From Candidatus Uhrbacteria bacterium (lineage in GTDB: Bacteria > Patescibacteriota > Patescibacteriia > 2-12-FULL-60-25), in contig JADZFU010000004.1 in the NCBI GenBank assembly GCA_020854265.1, positions 124,001 to 188,000 of the forward strand: DNA of 64,000 nucleotides. Direction: 5' to 3'. A program made the translations under genes and the position numbers. The notes beneath the pieces were generated by a model. The model saw only the letters and a list, made by a program, of their open reading frames with translations, made no database searches and was not told where the DNA came from. Shown in pieces: positions 32,276 through 40,299 of the stretch (position 1 is its first letter; the number at the start of each line of letters is the position of its first letter).

Positions 32276-34951
32276 ATGAATCTTCTCGCAAAGCTGTTTG
32301 GCGATCCGAATGCCAAGGAAGTCGCCAGACTGCGCAAGATCGTGGATCGGATTAACGGACTTGAAGCTTCGGTTTCGGTATTGGATGACGAGGCGTTAAA
32401 AGCCAAAACGGCCGAGTTCAAGGAGCGTCTCGCCAAGGGTGATACGCTTGATTCGATTTTAGCCGAAGCATTTGCCGTTGCGCGCGAAGCATCCAAGCGA
32501 GTACTCAAGCAGCGCCAGTACGATGTGCAGCTTATCGGTGGATTAGCTCTTCAATCCGGAACCATCGCTGAAATGCGGACTGGAGAAGGAAAAACGCTCA
32601 CGGCCATTGCTCCGGCATATTTGAATGCGCTTACCGGAAAAGGCGTGCATGTCGTTACGGTGAATGATTACCTGTCTCGCCGCGACGCGATCTGGATGGG
32701 ACAGGTGTATCACGCGCTCGGCCTCTCCGTTGCGTGTATCCAGCACATGTCGAGCTATGCGTATGATCCGTCATTCAAGAGCGAGCCCGAGCATGATCCG
32801 GAGCGCGATGCGACTGGTGCGTTTCGAGTGGATATGGACTACCTGCGTCCTATTTCGCGCAAGCAGGCGTATGCGGCCGATATCACATACGGAACCAACA
32901 ACGAATTCGGATTCGATTTTTTGCGCGACAATATGGTCCAAAAGCTGGAGGATATGGTCCAGCGTCCGCTTCATTACGCGATCGTCGACGAAGTCGATTC
33001 GATTTTGATCGATGAAGCTCGCACGCCGCTCATTATCAGCGCACCTGCTGCAGAGGCGACGGAGCAGTATTATCGTTTCGCAGAATTGGTTGCACGCATG
33101 GTAGAAGGCGAGGATTATAAAGTCGATGAAAAACTTCGTGCATCAACATTGACCGAGTCCGGAATAAGCAAGCTTGAAGGATGGCTCGGAGTCGACAATC
33201 TGTATGTCCAAGCCGGCCTTAAGGCCGTTCATCATATCGAGCAGGCGCTTCGTGCGCATGCGCTCTATAAAAAAGACCGCGACTACGTGGTACGCGATGG
33301 GGAGGTGATTATCGTGGACGAGTTTACGGGCCGGCTCATGCAAGGCCGCCGTTACAGCGAAGGTCTCCACCAAGCGATCGAAGCCAAGGAGCGTGTTACG
33401 ATCCAGCGCGAATCCATTACGCTCGCTACGGTCACGTTCCAAAATTATTTCCGCTTGTATGAAAAGCTGGCCGGTATGACCGGAACGGCTGTCACCGAAG
33501 CCGAAGAGTTCCACAAAATTTACAAGCTGGATGTTTTGAGCATCCCGACAAATAAAACAAACCAGCGCAAAGACTTGCCGGACAAGATGTACAAAAGCCA
33601 AGCGGCCAAGTTCAAGGCCGTGGCGCAGGAGATCAAAGAACGCCAAGCCAAAGGCCAGCCTGTACTTGTGGGTACGGTTTCGATCGAGAAAAACGAACTC
33701 TTGTCCGAGATTTTGAAACAGGAGGGGATTCCGCACGAGGTCCTTAATGCAAAAAATCACGAACGCGAAGCCGAGATTATCGCGCAAGCCGGTCGCAAAG
33801 GGGCAGTCACGGTTGCCACCAATATGGCAGGACGCGGCGTAGATATTATCCTTGGCGGCAATCCGCCATCCGAGGGCGAGGCGGATGCCGTCCGTGAGCT
33901 TGGAGGCTTGCATGTGATAGGTACCGAGCGTCATGAGTCTCGCCGTATCGATAACCAGCTGCGCGGACGCGCAGGACGCCAAGGCGATCCTGGTACGACC
34001 ACCTTCTATATATCCGCGGAGGACGACCTTATCCGTATTTTCGGACCAAGCCGTTTCAAATCGCTCATGAAGGATTTTCCGGATAATGAAGCGATTGAAA
34101 GCAAGATTTTTACGCGCATGCTCGGAGAGGCCCAACGCAAAGTCGAAGGGCATAACTTTGATATCCGCAAACACTTGCTGGAATACGATGACGTGCTCAA
34201 TAAGCACCGTTCCGTCATCTACAAAAAGCGCCGTGAAATTTTAGAAGCATCTGGCAAAGCGACAACCGAAGGCGTGAGTCCGCTGAGAGATACCGTCATG
34301 CAGATGGTCGAGGACGAAGTAGAGCAAATCGTGTCTTACCATACGGCCGCAGAAGATCCTGCCGAATGGGATATCGAAAAAATGGTCGAAGCGGTCCATG
34401 CAATTTTGCCGCAGAAACTCCAAAAGAATATTACGGCGGAGCTTCTCGTTTCCGGTATTGAAGGCAAGAGCGATATCGTGGAGAAGCGCACCGTGCTTGT
34501 TGAAACCGTGTTCGAACAAATGAAAAAAGCGTATGACGTGTTTACGGAAGACGCAGGGGATATTGCTGTACAAACCGAGATCGAAAAAGCCGTGATGCTG
34601 CGCGTGCTTGATGATTTGTGGATCAGCCACCTCGAATCCATCGATTACTTGCGCCACGGCGTCGGTATGCAAGGGTATGGCCAGCGCGATCCTTTGGTCG
34701 AATACAAGAAAGAAGCATACCGACTATTCCACTCGCTTCTTTCATCCCTCCATCAGCGCGTGAGCCAGATGATTTTCAAGGTACAGATCGGACGCGAGGC
34801 GGCAGCGGAGGAGTCTCCCATGGTTATAACAGCCGGCGGTCCGGCGCCGGCAGAAATCAAAGAGCCGGCAGCCAGCGGCAATACGGTCGGACGCAATGAT
34901 CCGTGTCCGTGCGGATCGGGAAAGAAATTCAAGAAGTGTCACGGAGCCTGA
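32276..34951 (+). CDS. secA: SecA preprotein translocase ATPase
   Basis: 891 residues from the ATG at 32276; earlier in-frame starts lie in hpf or its terminator. SecA drives proteins through SecYEG using ATP. Seen: Walker A MRTGEGKT, TVNDYLSRRD, DEAD-type DEVDSILIDEARTPLIIS, IVDEFTGRLMQGRRYSEGLH, TNMAGRGVDIILGG, RGRAGRQGDPG, and the C-terminal zinc motif CPCGSGKKFKKCHG. An insertion with acidic and aromatic residues lies around 160-205, as in some SecA forms. A MutT-like gene follows 13 bases later. Confidence 0.98.
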   Translation: MNLLAKLFGDPNAKEVARLRKIVDRINGLEASVSVLDDEALKAKTAEFKERLAKGDTLDSILAEAFAVAREASKRVLKQRQYDVQLIGGLALQSGTIAEMRTGEGKTLTAIAPAYLNALTGKGVHVVTVNDYLSRRDAIWMGQVYHALGLSVACIQHMSSYAYDPSFKSEPEHDPERDATGAFRVDMDYLRPISRKQAYAADITYGTNNEFGFDFLRDNMVQKLEDMVQRPLHYAIVDEVDSILIDEARTPLIISAPAAEATEQYYRFAELVARMVEGEDYKVDEKLRASTLTESGISKLEGWLGVDNLYVQAGLKAVHHIEQALRAHALYKKDRDYVVRDGEVIIVDEFTGRLMQGRRYSEGLHQAIEAKERVTIQRESITLATVTFQNYFRLYEKLAGMTGTAVTEAEEFHKIYKLDVLSIPTNKTNQRKDLPDKMYKSQAAKFKAVAQEIKERQAKGQPVLVGTVSIEKNELLSEILKQEGIPHEVLNAKNHEREAEIIAQAGRKGAVTVATNMAGRGVDIILGGNPPSEGEADAVRELGGLHVIGTERHESRRIDNQLRGRAGRQGDPGTTTFYISAEDDLIRIFGPSRFKSLMKDFPDNEAIESKIFTRMLGEAQRKVEGHNFDIRKHLLEYDDVLNKHRSVIYKKRREILEASGKATTEGVSPLRDTVMQMVEDEVEQIVSYHTAAEDPAEWDIEKMVEAVHAILPQKLQKNITAELLVSGIEGKSDIVEKRTVLVETVFEQMKKAYDVFTEDAGDIAVQTEIEKAVMLRVLDDLWISHLESIDYLRHGVGMQGYGQRDPLVEYKKEAYRLFHSLLSSLHQRVSQMIFKVQIGREAAAEESPMVITAGGPAPAEIKEPAASGNTVGRNDPCPCGSGKKFKKCHGA

Positions 34952-34964
34952 TATACTTGGCAAT

Positions 34965-35438
34965 ATGGCGATTAAATTGACTCTGGTTTTTCTGCGCAGG
35001 GGAGACGAGATTCTTTTAGGTTATAAAAAACGCGGATTCGGACAGGGGCAATGGAACGGGTTGGGCGGAAAAGTTGAAGAAGGGGAGAGCATCGAACAGA
35101 GCGCCCGGCGTGAAATGAAAGAAGAAGCGGGCGTTGAGGTTGGCGAGCTTACAAAATTCGGTATCGTCGAATGTGATTATCGAAATGTTGAAAAACCTGG
35201 AGTGGTGGAGATTCATTTATATGAATCGAGCGATTTTACAGGCGAGCCAAGCGAGACGGAGGAGATTCTTCCAAAATGGTTTAAGATTTCCGAGTACCCC
35301 TTCGATAAGGCTTGGCCAGATGATCGTTATTGGTTTCCCTTTTATCTTGAAGGAAAGTCATTCCGCGGAAGTTTTTTGTTCGATGGATACGACAAAATAA
35401 CTTCGTACGAAATTATTCCGCAAGAACTTCCGGATTAA
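34965..35438 (+). CDS. NUDIX hydrolase, MTH1/MutT-like
   Basis: 157 residues from the ATG at 34965, seven bases after a TATACT box; the frame from 34896 overlaps secA. The NUDIX box is complete: GGKVEEGESIEQSARREMKE followed by EAG. The preceding LLGYKKRGFGQGQWNGLGG and the later PDDRYWFPFYLEGKSFRG are very like human MTH1 (8-oxo-dGTP and 2-OH-dATP hydrolase) rather than E. coli MutT. It probably cleans oxidised nucleotides, complementing MutM. Converges with a methyltransferase gene, sharing TTAA. Confidence 0.92.
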   Translation: MAIKLTLVFLRRGDEILLGYKKRGFGQGQWNGLGGKVEEGESIEQSARREMKEEAGVEVGELTKFGIVECDYRNVEKPGVVEIHLYESSDFTGEPSETEEILPKWFKISEYPFDKAWPDDRYWFPFYLEGKSFRGSFLFDGYDKITSYEIIPQELPD

Positions 35439-36217
35439 ACAATTTTCACGGCTCGGATTCCCATGAAGAGCGGGATCTCTTTTCGTGCCGTGTTTTCTGC
35501 ACGGGCCTTTGGACCAGAGTCGCTTATTTTATTCGAAACCCATTCTTTCAGTGCATCAACCATGAAGCCGTGTTTGGCGAGCGTATTGATATAAACCGAT
35601 AGCGGACGATGGTACGAGTAGGTTTTTACCGTCGGCGCAGATCCGGGGTGGGCGATAATTGGCATTTCGTATTCGCTCATGTATTTGTCCACGCGGCGAT
35701 ATTGGAGCTTGCGTTCTTCATCCCAACCCCAGCCGCTTTGTCTTGGCTGACGATACGCCGGATGGTTCATGGTGATGACAAGATACCCGCCTTGTTTGAG
35801 CGTGCGCGCCGCTTGTTCAAATACGGGTTCAATCGGATCAATATTTTGTATGGCGAGATTGCAGACAATGCCGTCCATGCTTTCTGCGGGAATAAGTTTG
35901 GCAAACGATATCGCATCTCCGACCAAGAATTTAATAGATTTTGGCATGACGCGTTTTGCCTGGCTGATGAGGCTGGCGGATGCATCAATACCAGTGATCG
36001 ATGCTTTTACGTTTTGCGAAAGCAGACGGCTGAACGCGCCTTGCCCACAAGCGAGATCAAGATAGTCGCCGCCATCTACGGGATCTAACAACCGAAGAGC
36101 TCCGGGAAAAACGATATCTTTTTGGTAATCGCCGCCTTCTTTTCCCATATACTCCCCATACCATTTTGCAACGGGTTCCCATGAACCTTTCGGACGTTTC
36201 ATCATATCGTAAATCAT
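35435..36217 (-). CDS. Class I SAM-dependent methyltransferase
   Basis: 260 residues, leftward. Motif I is YLDLACGQGAFSRLL (about 51-65), motif II ITGIDAS, motif III region AESMDGIVCNLAIQNID, then LKQGGYLVITMNHP. The second half (160-260) holds KLQYRRVDKYMSEYE and HRPLSVYINTLAKHGF, as in methyltransferases acting on small molecules. The substrate is unknown. Two Met codons at residues 5 and 6 are alternative starts. Confidence 0.9.
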   Translation of the reverse strand: MIYDMMKRPKGSWEPVAKWYGEYMGKEGGDYQKDIVFPGALRLLDPVDGGDYLDLACGQGAFSRLLSQNVKASITGIDASASLISQAKRVMPKSIKFLVGDAISFAKLIPAESMDGIVCNLAIQNIDPIEPVFEQAARTLKQGGYLVITMNHPAYRQPRQSGWGWDEERKLQYRRVDKYMSEYEMPIIAHPGSAPTVKTYSYHRPLSVYINTLAKHGFMVDALKEWVSNKISDSGPKARAENTARKEIPLFMGIRAVKIV

Positions 36218-36246
36218 GCTACGCTATCTACAGAATCATTCAATCT

Positions 36247-36525
36247 ATGGAGATCTTTGTCCGTTTACTCGTCGGATTCACTATGGTCGGTATCGGAGCA
36301 TTTTTTGTCCTTCGTACCGCCGTGGTTTACGACTTTTTCGGTTCGCTTCCATCCGCAGAAAAATATTTAGGCGGTGGCGGAACACGGCTTGCATACAAAT
36401 TGATCGGCATATTGATCTGTCTGATCGGTTTTATTTGGGCGTTCAACCTTTGGGAGGCTTTTCTCCAAGCGACCATAGGTCAGTTATTCCCAGCGCCTGA
36501 TCCAGCCGAGCAGTACACTCCGTAA
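36247..36525 (+). CDS. Small two-segment membrane protein
   Basis: 92 residues from the ATG at 36247; the frame open from 36166 overlaps the divergent gene. Two hydrophobic segments (about 5-25 and 50-75) flank a short loop with KYLGGGGTRLAYK. It resembles small CPR membrane proteins of unknown role. It lies four bases before the next methyltransferase gene and is probably co-transcribed with it. Confidence 0.7.
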   Translation: MEIFVRLLVGFTMVGIGAFFVLRTAVVYDFFGSLPSAEKYLGGGGTRLAYKLIGILICLIGFIWAFNLWEAFLQATIGQLFPAPDPAEQYTP

Positions 36526-36529
36526 AACC

Positions 36530-37129
36530 ATGCGCCATAGCGGCAACGAGCTCATCAATCCGTTCAAGACTCTCGAATATGCGGGATTGCGTCCGGCGAT
36601 GACCGTGGCCGATCTCGGATGCGGAGCCTTGGGCCATTTTGTTTTTCCTGCTGCGCAGATGGTGGGCGGAGACGGGCGCGTATACGCGGTTGATATCGAC
36701 AAGTCCGCTCTTAAAGCAATTGAGCGCTCTGCCCGTTATGATCAGTACTGGAATGTCATTCCGGTTTGGTCGGATATCGAGGTGGTACGTGCGGCACGAA
36801 TTCCCGACCATAGCGTCGATTTGGTGATCGTTGCGAATAATCTTTACCTATCGCAAAACCGCGCCGGATTGGTATCCGAATCCATGCGCTTGACCAAACC
36901 GGGAGGAAAAATTTTGGTTATCGAATGGAAGCCAATAAAGACAACAGTAGGTCCGCCAATTGAAAACCGCATGGCTCCTGCAGAGGCCAAGCGGTATTTT
37001 GCCGATCCGGAACTCACGCTCCAATCTGCATATGATGCGGGCGATTCTCATTATGCATTGCTGTATCGGAAGGGTATTTTGCCTGAGGAGACCGAGGTCT
37101 TGTCTCATCACAACCCATCTGATAGTTAA
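36530..37129 (+). CDS. SAM-dependent methyltransferase
   Basis: 199 residues. Motif I VADLGCGALGHFVFP (about 27-41), acidic loop VYAVDIDKSAL, then VDLVIVANNLYL and LTKPGGKILVIEWKP. The overall text is like the UbiE/Methyltransf_25 group. The substrate is unknown. It follows the small membrane protein by four bases. Confidence 0.9.
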   Translation: MRHSGNELINPFKTLEYAGLRPAMTVADLGCGALGHFVFPAAQMVGGDGRVYAVDIDKSALKAIERSARYDQYWNVIPVWSDIEVVRAARIPDHSVDLVIVANNLYLSQNRAGLVSESMRLTKPGGKILVIEWKPIKTTVGPPIENRMAPAEAKRYFADPELTLQSAYDAGDSHYALLYRKGILPEETEVLSHHNPSDS

Positions 37130-37153
37130 TGACGATCAAATAACCCTTCTGCT

Positions 37154-37558
37154 ATGAATCTGCTATCTTTCGGTTTCTGGTTCGGTTACACGGCATTGCC
37201 CATGACCCCTTGGATTTTTCAAGCGCTCGGACTGGCGAATGCGGCGTTGTTTGTTGCAGGTTTCGTGGTTTTGGCAATTCAAAAATGGTCGGGAATGTCC
37301 AAGCTCATGCGCCAAAGCATGCGGCGTTTGGCTGGACTGCTTTCCACCATGGGCTTTGTCGGTTTGTCTTTGTGCTTTTTTGTCTGGCAGGGGATACCGT
37401 TTTTGAGCATGCGTGTTTTTTGGATCGCGTGGTTTGCCGTCTTCATCTGGTGGGGATGGTGGGTTTGGAAGCAATATAAACAGGGGATGAAGGTTCTGCA
37501 GTCGGCAAACGAGAACGCTTCCTACGAAAAATGGCTGCCAAAACCCAAGGGAAAATAG
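37154..37558 (+). CDS. Membrane protein, three or four segments
   Basis: 134 residues with hydrophobic segments at about 3-20, 22-44, 62-84 and 86-108. The last part is charged (KQYKQGMKVLQSANENASYE). The family is not recognised; similar short proteins rich in Trp occur in CPR. There is a 65-base gap to yraN with a TTGACA (37589-37594) but no convincing -10 box. Confidence 0.7.
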   Translation: MNLLSFGFWFGYTALPMTPWIFQALGLANAALFVAGFVVLAIQKWSGMSKLMRQSMRRLAGLLSTMGFVGLSLCFFVWQGIPFLSMRVFWIAWFAVFIWWGWWVWKQYKQGMKVLQSANENASYEKWLPKPKGK

Positions 37559-37623
37559 GGCTGTGGATAACTTTCTTGGGATAGGGAATTGACAAAACAA
37601 TAAAATAATGGAACGGGGTAGGA

Positions 37624-37983
37624 ATGCCCGACACAAGAAAAATATTCGGATATTCCGGTGAAGATATGGCTGCACGTTATCTTGAAGCGCGCGGATTCCG
37701 TATTCTCGATCGCAATTGGTCCCATCGCCTCGGTGAAATTGATTTGATTGTCGAACGTCACAATGAAGTCAGATTTGTAGAAGTCAAAATGCGCCGTACC
37801 AAATCTTATGGATTCCCCGAGGCTTCCATAACCGCAAAAAAGCTTCGGCATCTCGGGCGCGTCATCGAATGCTGGCTTGAGACGCGATCCGTTGAGCCAA
37901 CGCGCTATCAGGTCGATGCAATTGCGATTACCTGGCTCCCCTATGCCGAGCCAGAATTTTGCTGGATTGAGGGTATTTTATAG
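37624..37983 (+). CDS. yraN: YraN/UPF0102 nuclease-fold protein
   Basis: 119 residues. It matches the UPF0102 family: GYSGEDMAARYLEARGFRIL, NWSHRLGEIDLIVE and VRFVEVKMRR, with the Glu, Asp and Glu-x-Lys of an endonuclease-like active site, then YQVDAIAI. Its role is unclear, possibly in DNA processing. The start ATG has a GTAGGA five bases upstream, one of the few plausible ribosome-binding sites here. Confidence 0.93.
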   Translation: MPDTRKIFGYSGEDMAARYLEARGFRILDRNWSHRLGEIDLIVERHNEVRFVEVKMRRTKSYGFPEASITAKKLRHLGRVIECWLETRSVEPTRYQVDAIAITWLPYAEPEFCWIEGIL

Positions 37984-37985
37984 GA

Positions 37986-38014
37986 TTGACAAAAAGCGGT
38001 TTTTTTGCTATATT
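37986..38014 (+). promoter_or_regulatory. Promoter of the GT4 gene
   Basis: TTGACA (37986-37991), 17 bases, TATATT (38009-38014), immediately after the yraN stop. An open frame using the TTG of the -35 box as start is therefore wrong; translation starts at 38031 or 38046. Confidence 0.8.
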
Positions 38015-38030
38015 GAGCGGTCATCCTTTA

Positions 38031-39221
38031 ATGGATGCCATCACTATGGTAATTGCCATGATTGGTCAAAAAGGCGTCCCGAGCCGCTCGGGAGGCGTAG
38101 AACGCCATGTCGACTTCTTGTCGCGTGGTTTGGCTTCGCGCGGACACCGCGTGATTGTTTTTGGACGCCGCTGGTATGTCGGCAATGCTCCGACTCCGGC
38201 CGGCATTGAGCAGGTTTTTGTGCCCAGCATCCGCACAAAACATCTTGATGCCCTTACCCATAGCGTGGCTTCCTTGTTTGCAGCCATCAAATATTCACCG
38301 GATATCATCCATCTCCATGGAACCGGTATTGCTTTGGTTGCGCCTCTGGCCCGCATTCTTTTCCCCAAGTCCAAAGTTATCGTGACCTTCCATTGTATGG
38401 ATCGTCTGTTTTCCAAATGGGGTTTGATTGCCCGTTTGGCATTCCATGTCGGCGAATGGATGGCCTGTAAAGCCGCCCATAAAACGATTACGATCTCACA
38501 AGAGCTGGCCCGTTATTGTCTTGATGCGTATGACACGCAGACCACCTTTATTCCGCATGCATTGCCAGTTCCGGAACCGGTAGTCGATGCAGGATCGATC
38601 TTGGATAAGCACGGCTTGAAATCGAACGGATACTTTTTGTTTGTCGGCCGTCTGCTTCCGCATAAACGCGCCCATGTATTAGTGGATGCGTATGCCAAGG
38701 CACGCGAGGCTCGTCCTGATATGTTTGCGGATAAACCGCTTGTCATTGTCGGCGGCGCCTCTTGGACCGATCGTTATGCGCAGTGGCTGTGTAAAATGGC
38801 TGCATCGGTTCCGGGCGTGCATATTGTCGGAGAGAAACACGGCCGTGAATTGGCGGCGCTCCAGTCGAATGCATATGCCCATGTCTTCCCTACCTCGAAT
38901 GAAGGAATGTCGCTCGCAGTCATCGAGGCGTGTCAGTATGGACGGCTCGTAATCGCCACGGATATCGATGCGAATCGCGAGGCAACAGGCGGACACTTCT
39001 TTGCTGTTCCGACCCTCGATACCGAGGTTTTGGCAACGCATCTCATTTTGGCCTGTGCTACTCCGTCTTTTGTCCGAGAACGTGTCGCCGGTATGGCGTA
39101 TGAATATGTCCTCCGCAGCCACAACCAGAATGACCGTGTCGATGATACGCTGCGATTCTATCAGGATGCATTAGATGGTCGCCGCGAACTCGTCACCATG
39201 CCGTCACTTGCCATGGCGTAA
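38031..39221 (+). CDS. GT4-family glycosyltransferase
   Basis: 396 residues from the ATG at 38031. GT-B fold: N-terminal MIGQKGVPSRSGGVERHVDF (acceptor side) and C-terminal FLFVGRLLPHKRAHVLVDAY with PTSNEGMSLAVIEACQYGR, containing the E-x7-E of retaining GT4 enzymes. The N-terminus with GVPSRSGGVE is like RgpA/DUF1972-type rhamnosyl or mannosyl transferases. It probably adds a sugar to a lipid-linked surface glycan on the cytoplasmic side. It sits apart from the main glycan cluster. Confidence 0.92.
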   Translation: MDAITMVIAMIGQKGVPSRSGGVERHVDFLSRGLASRGHRVIVFGRRWYVGNAPTPAGIEQVFVPSIRTKHLDALTHSVASLFAAIKYSPDIIHLHGTGIALVAPLARILFPKSKVIVTFHCMDRLFSKWGLIARLAFHVGEWMACKAAHKTITISQELARYCLDAYDTQTTFIPHALPVPEPVVDAGSILDKHGLKSNGYFLFVGRLLPHKRAHVLVDAYAKAREARPDMFADKPLVIVGGASWTDRYAQWLCKMAASVPGVHIVGEKHGRELAALQSNAYAHVFPTSNEGMSLAVIEACQYGRLVIATDIDANREATGGHFFAVPTLDTEVLATHLILACATPSFVRERVAGMAYEYVLRSHNQNDRVDDTLRFYQDALDGRRELVTMPSLAMA

Positions 39222-39225
39222 TAAA

Positions 39226-39260
39226 AAAAACGCAAGCCAGATATCAGGGCTTGCGTTTTT
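39226..39260. terminator. Bidirectional terminator
   Basis: A 13-bp stem (39226-39238 with 39248-39260) and a nine-base loop, A-rich on the left and T-rich on the right. It serves the GT4 gene and the leftward regulator gene, whose stop codon is in the loop. Confidence 0.85.
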
Positions 39261-39543
39261 CGTTTTGCGGAGGTCGGGGAGAATATTTTATATTTCGGAT
39301 TCTCCATTGATCCACCCACTGGCCTATGCCTGCCTTGTCGCGCTTTTGCCGTATGAGCGGCTGGGTCTGCGACCATTCGACAAGGGATGGAAAGGTGATT
39401 TTGTAGCGGTTGCGGACAACGATATACCGGAGCGATCCGCCAGTTATCGCTCTCCGGATGGTTCTCGGATTTACGCCAAAAAGTCGTGCAGCCTCGCTGA
39501 CGCTTACCCTGACTTGAAGGTCGGATTGGCGGTTATTTTCCAT
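39244..39543 (-). CDS. Excisionase/MerR-like HTH regulator
   Basis: 99 residues, leftward. Residues 12-60 form a winged helix typical of the HTH_17 (excisionase) group: VSVSEAARLFGVNPRTIRRA, then GSLRYIVVRNRYKI. The rest is basic and probably disordered (PRPPQNEKRKP). It probably binds DNA; no integrase is nearby, so a transcriptional role is more likely than excision. Its promoter TGGACA-N17-TAAGAT ends six bases before the ATG, and an inverted repeat covers the -35 box, which suggests self-control. Confidence 0.8.
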   Translation of the reverse strand: MENNRQSDLQVRVSVSEAARLFGVNPRTIRRAITGGSLRYIVVRNRYKITFPSLVEWSQTQPLIRQKRDKAGIGQWVDQWRIRNIKYSPRPPQNEKRKP

Positions 39544-39549
39544 GGTTCA

Positions 39550-39578
39550 ATCTTAGCCAAATACTGATTTTTTGTCCA
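39550..39578 (-). promoter_or_regulatory. Promoter of the HTH regulator gene
   Basis: On the minus strand TGGACA (39578-39573), 17 bases, TAAGAT (39555-39550), six bases before the ATG at 39543. Confidence 0.6.
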
Positions 39579-39591
39579 CAATATTGTAGAC
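39574..39591. promoter_or_regulatory. Candidate operator (inverted repeat)
   Basis: GTCCACAAT followed directly by ATTGTAGAC, an 18-bp palindrome with one mismatch per arm. It overlaps the -35 box of the leftward regulator and lies about 60 bases before the promoter of the ECF sigma gene. Binding by the neighbouring HTH protein is an inference. Confidence 0.45.
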
Positions 39592-39652
39592 TTATCTATA
39601 CCATATCCCCTGATGATACAGGGTCGGATGAATTCAAAAAAACTCCAATTTC

Positions 39653-39681
39653 TTGATTAAAATAAGCTTTTTTGGTAGCTT
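39653..39681 (+). promoter_or_regulatory. Promoter of the second ECF sigma gene
   Basis: TTGATT (39653-39658), 17 bases, TAGCTT (39676-39681), 42 bases before the ATG. A small hairpin CCCTG/CAGGG lies upstream at 39608-39623. Confidence 0.5.
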
Positions 39682-39723
39682 GTGTGAACCTTTCCTTGGT
39701 TTTTTCCGCACGTAGGACTGCGC

Positions 39724-40299
39724 ATGAACCAACTCGTTGACCACTATCTTCTCTATCGTGTACGCGCCAAGCGCGACGCGGAGGCTTTTGGGCGTTTATA
39801 TGACCAGTATGTCACTTCGATATACCGGTTTGTTTATTTAAAAGTCCCTACGCGTGAAATTGCCGAAGATGTCACATCCGAGACTTTCCTGCGTTTTTGG
39901 CAGGCGGTGCTTGATTCTCAAGATATTCTTAATATCCGCGCTTATCTATATAGAATTGCCCGCAATCTCGTTGTCGATTATTACCGCAAACAAGAATCAA
40001 CCGAGCCCATTTCCGGAAGTGTAACGTTTTCGGATGAAAATACGTCTACTGATCATGAAGGCGAATTGTCCGATCGATCACGCCATGTGCGCTTGATCGA
40101 GGCTCGGGCAGATCTCCAAATCGTACTTGATCGGATCGGCCGGCTTAAAGAGGATTATCAAGATGTCCTTAAGCTTAGACTGATTGACGGCCTCGCATTT
40201 GGTGATATCGCCAAAATTATCGGTAAGTCGGCTGGAAATGTCCGCGTGATTTATCACCGCGCATTGAAAGCCTTGGATGCCCTCGACCCTACTCCATGA
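39724..40299 (+). CDS. ECF-type RNA polymerase sigma factor
   Basis: 191 residues. Region 2: FGRLYDQYVTSIYRFVYLKV, EDVTSETFLRFWQAV and IRAYLYRIARNLVVDYYRK. Region 4: DYQDVLKLRLIDGLAFGDIA and the HTH KSAGNVRVIYHRALKAL. It is distinct from the sigma at 13680. The stop overlaps the DUF5667 membrane protein by four bases, so the latter is the likely partner. The S-layer candidate gene follows that pair, which makes it a possible target. Confidence 0.93.
   Translation: MNQLVDHYLLYRVRAKRDAEAFGRLYDQYVTSIYRFVYLKVPTREIAEDVTSETFLRFWQAVLDSQDILNIRAYLYRIARNLVVDYYRKQESTEPISGSVTFSDENTSTDHEGELSDRSRHVRLIEARADLQIVLDRIGRLKEDYQDVLKLRLIDGLAFGDIAKIIGKSAGNVRVIYHRALKALDALDPTP

Noticed and set aside
33143-34207. A 354-codon minus-strand frame within secA
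   Set aside because: It overlaps the conserved SecA coding region completely and shows no recognisable protein features.
37589-37623. TTGACA upstream of yraN as a promoter
   Set aside because: No -10 box lies at 16-18 bases; the candidate A/T-rich stretch is too close.
37986-38030. TTG start at 37986 for the GT4 gene
   Set aside because: The TTG is part of the -35 box TTGACA; the transcript cannot include it.
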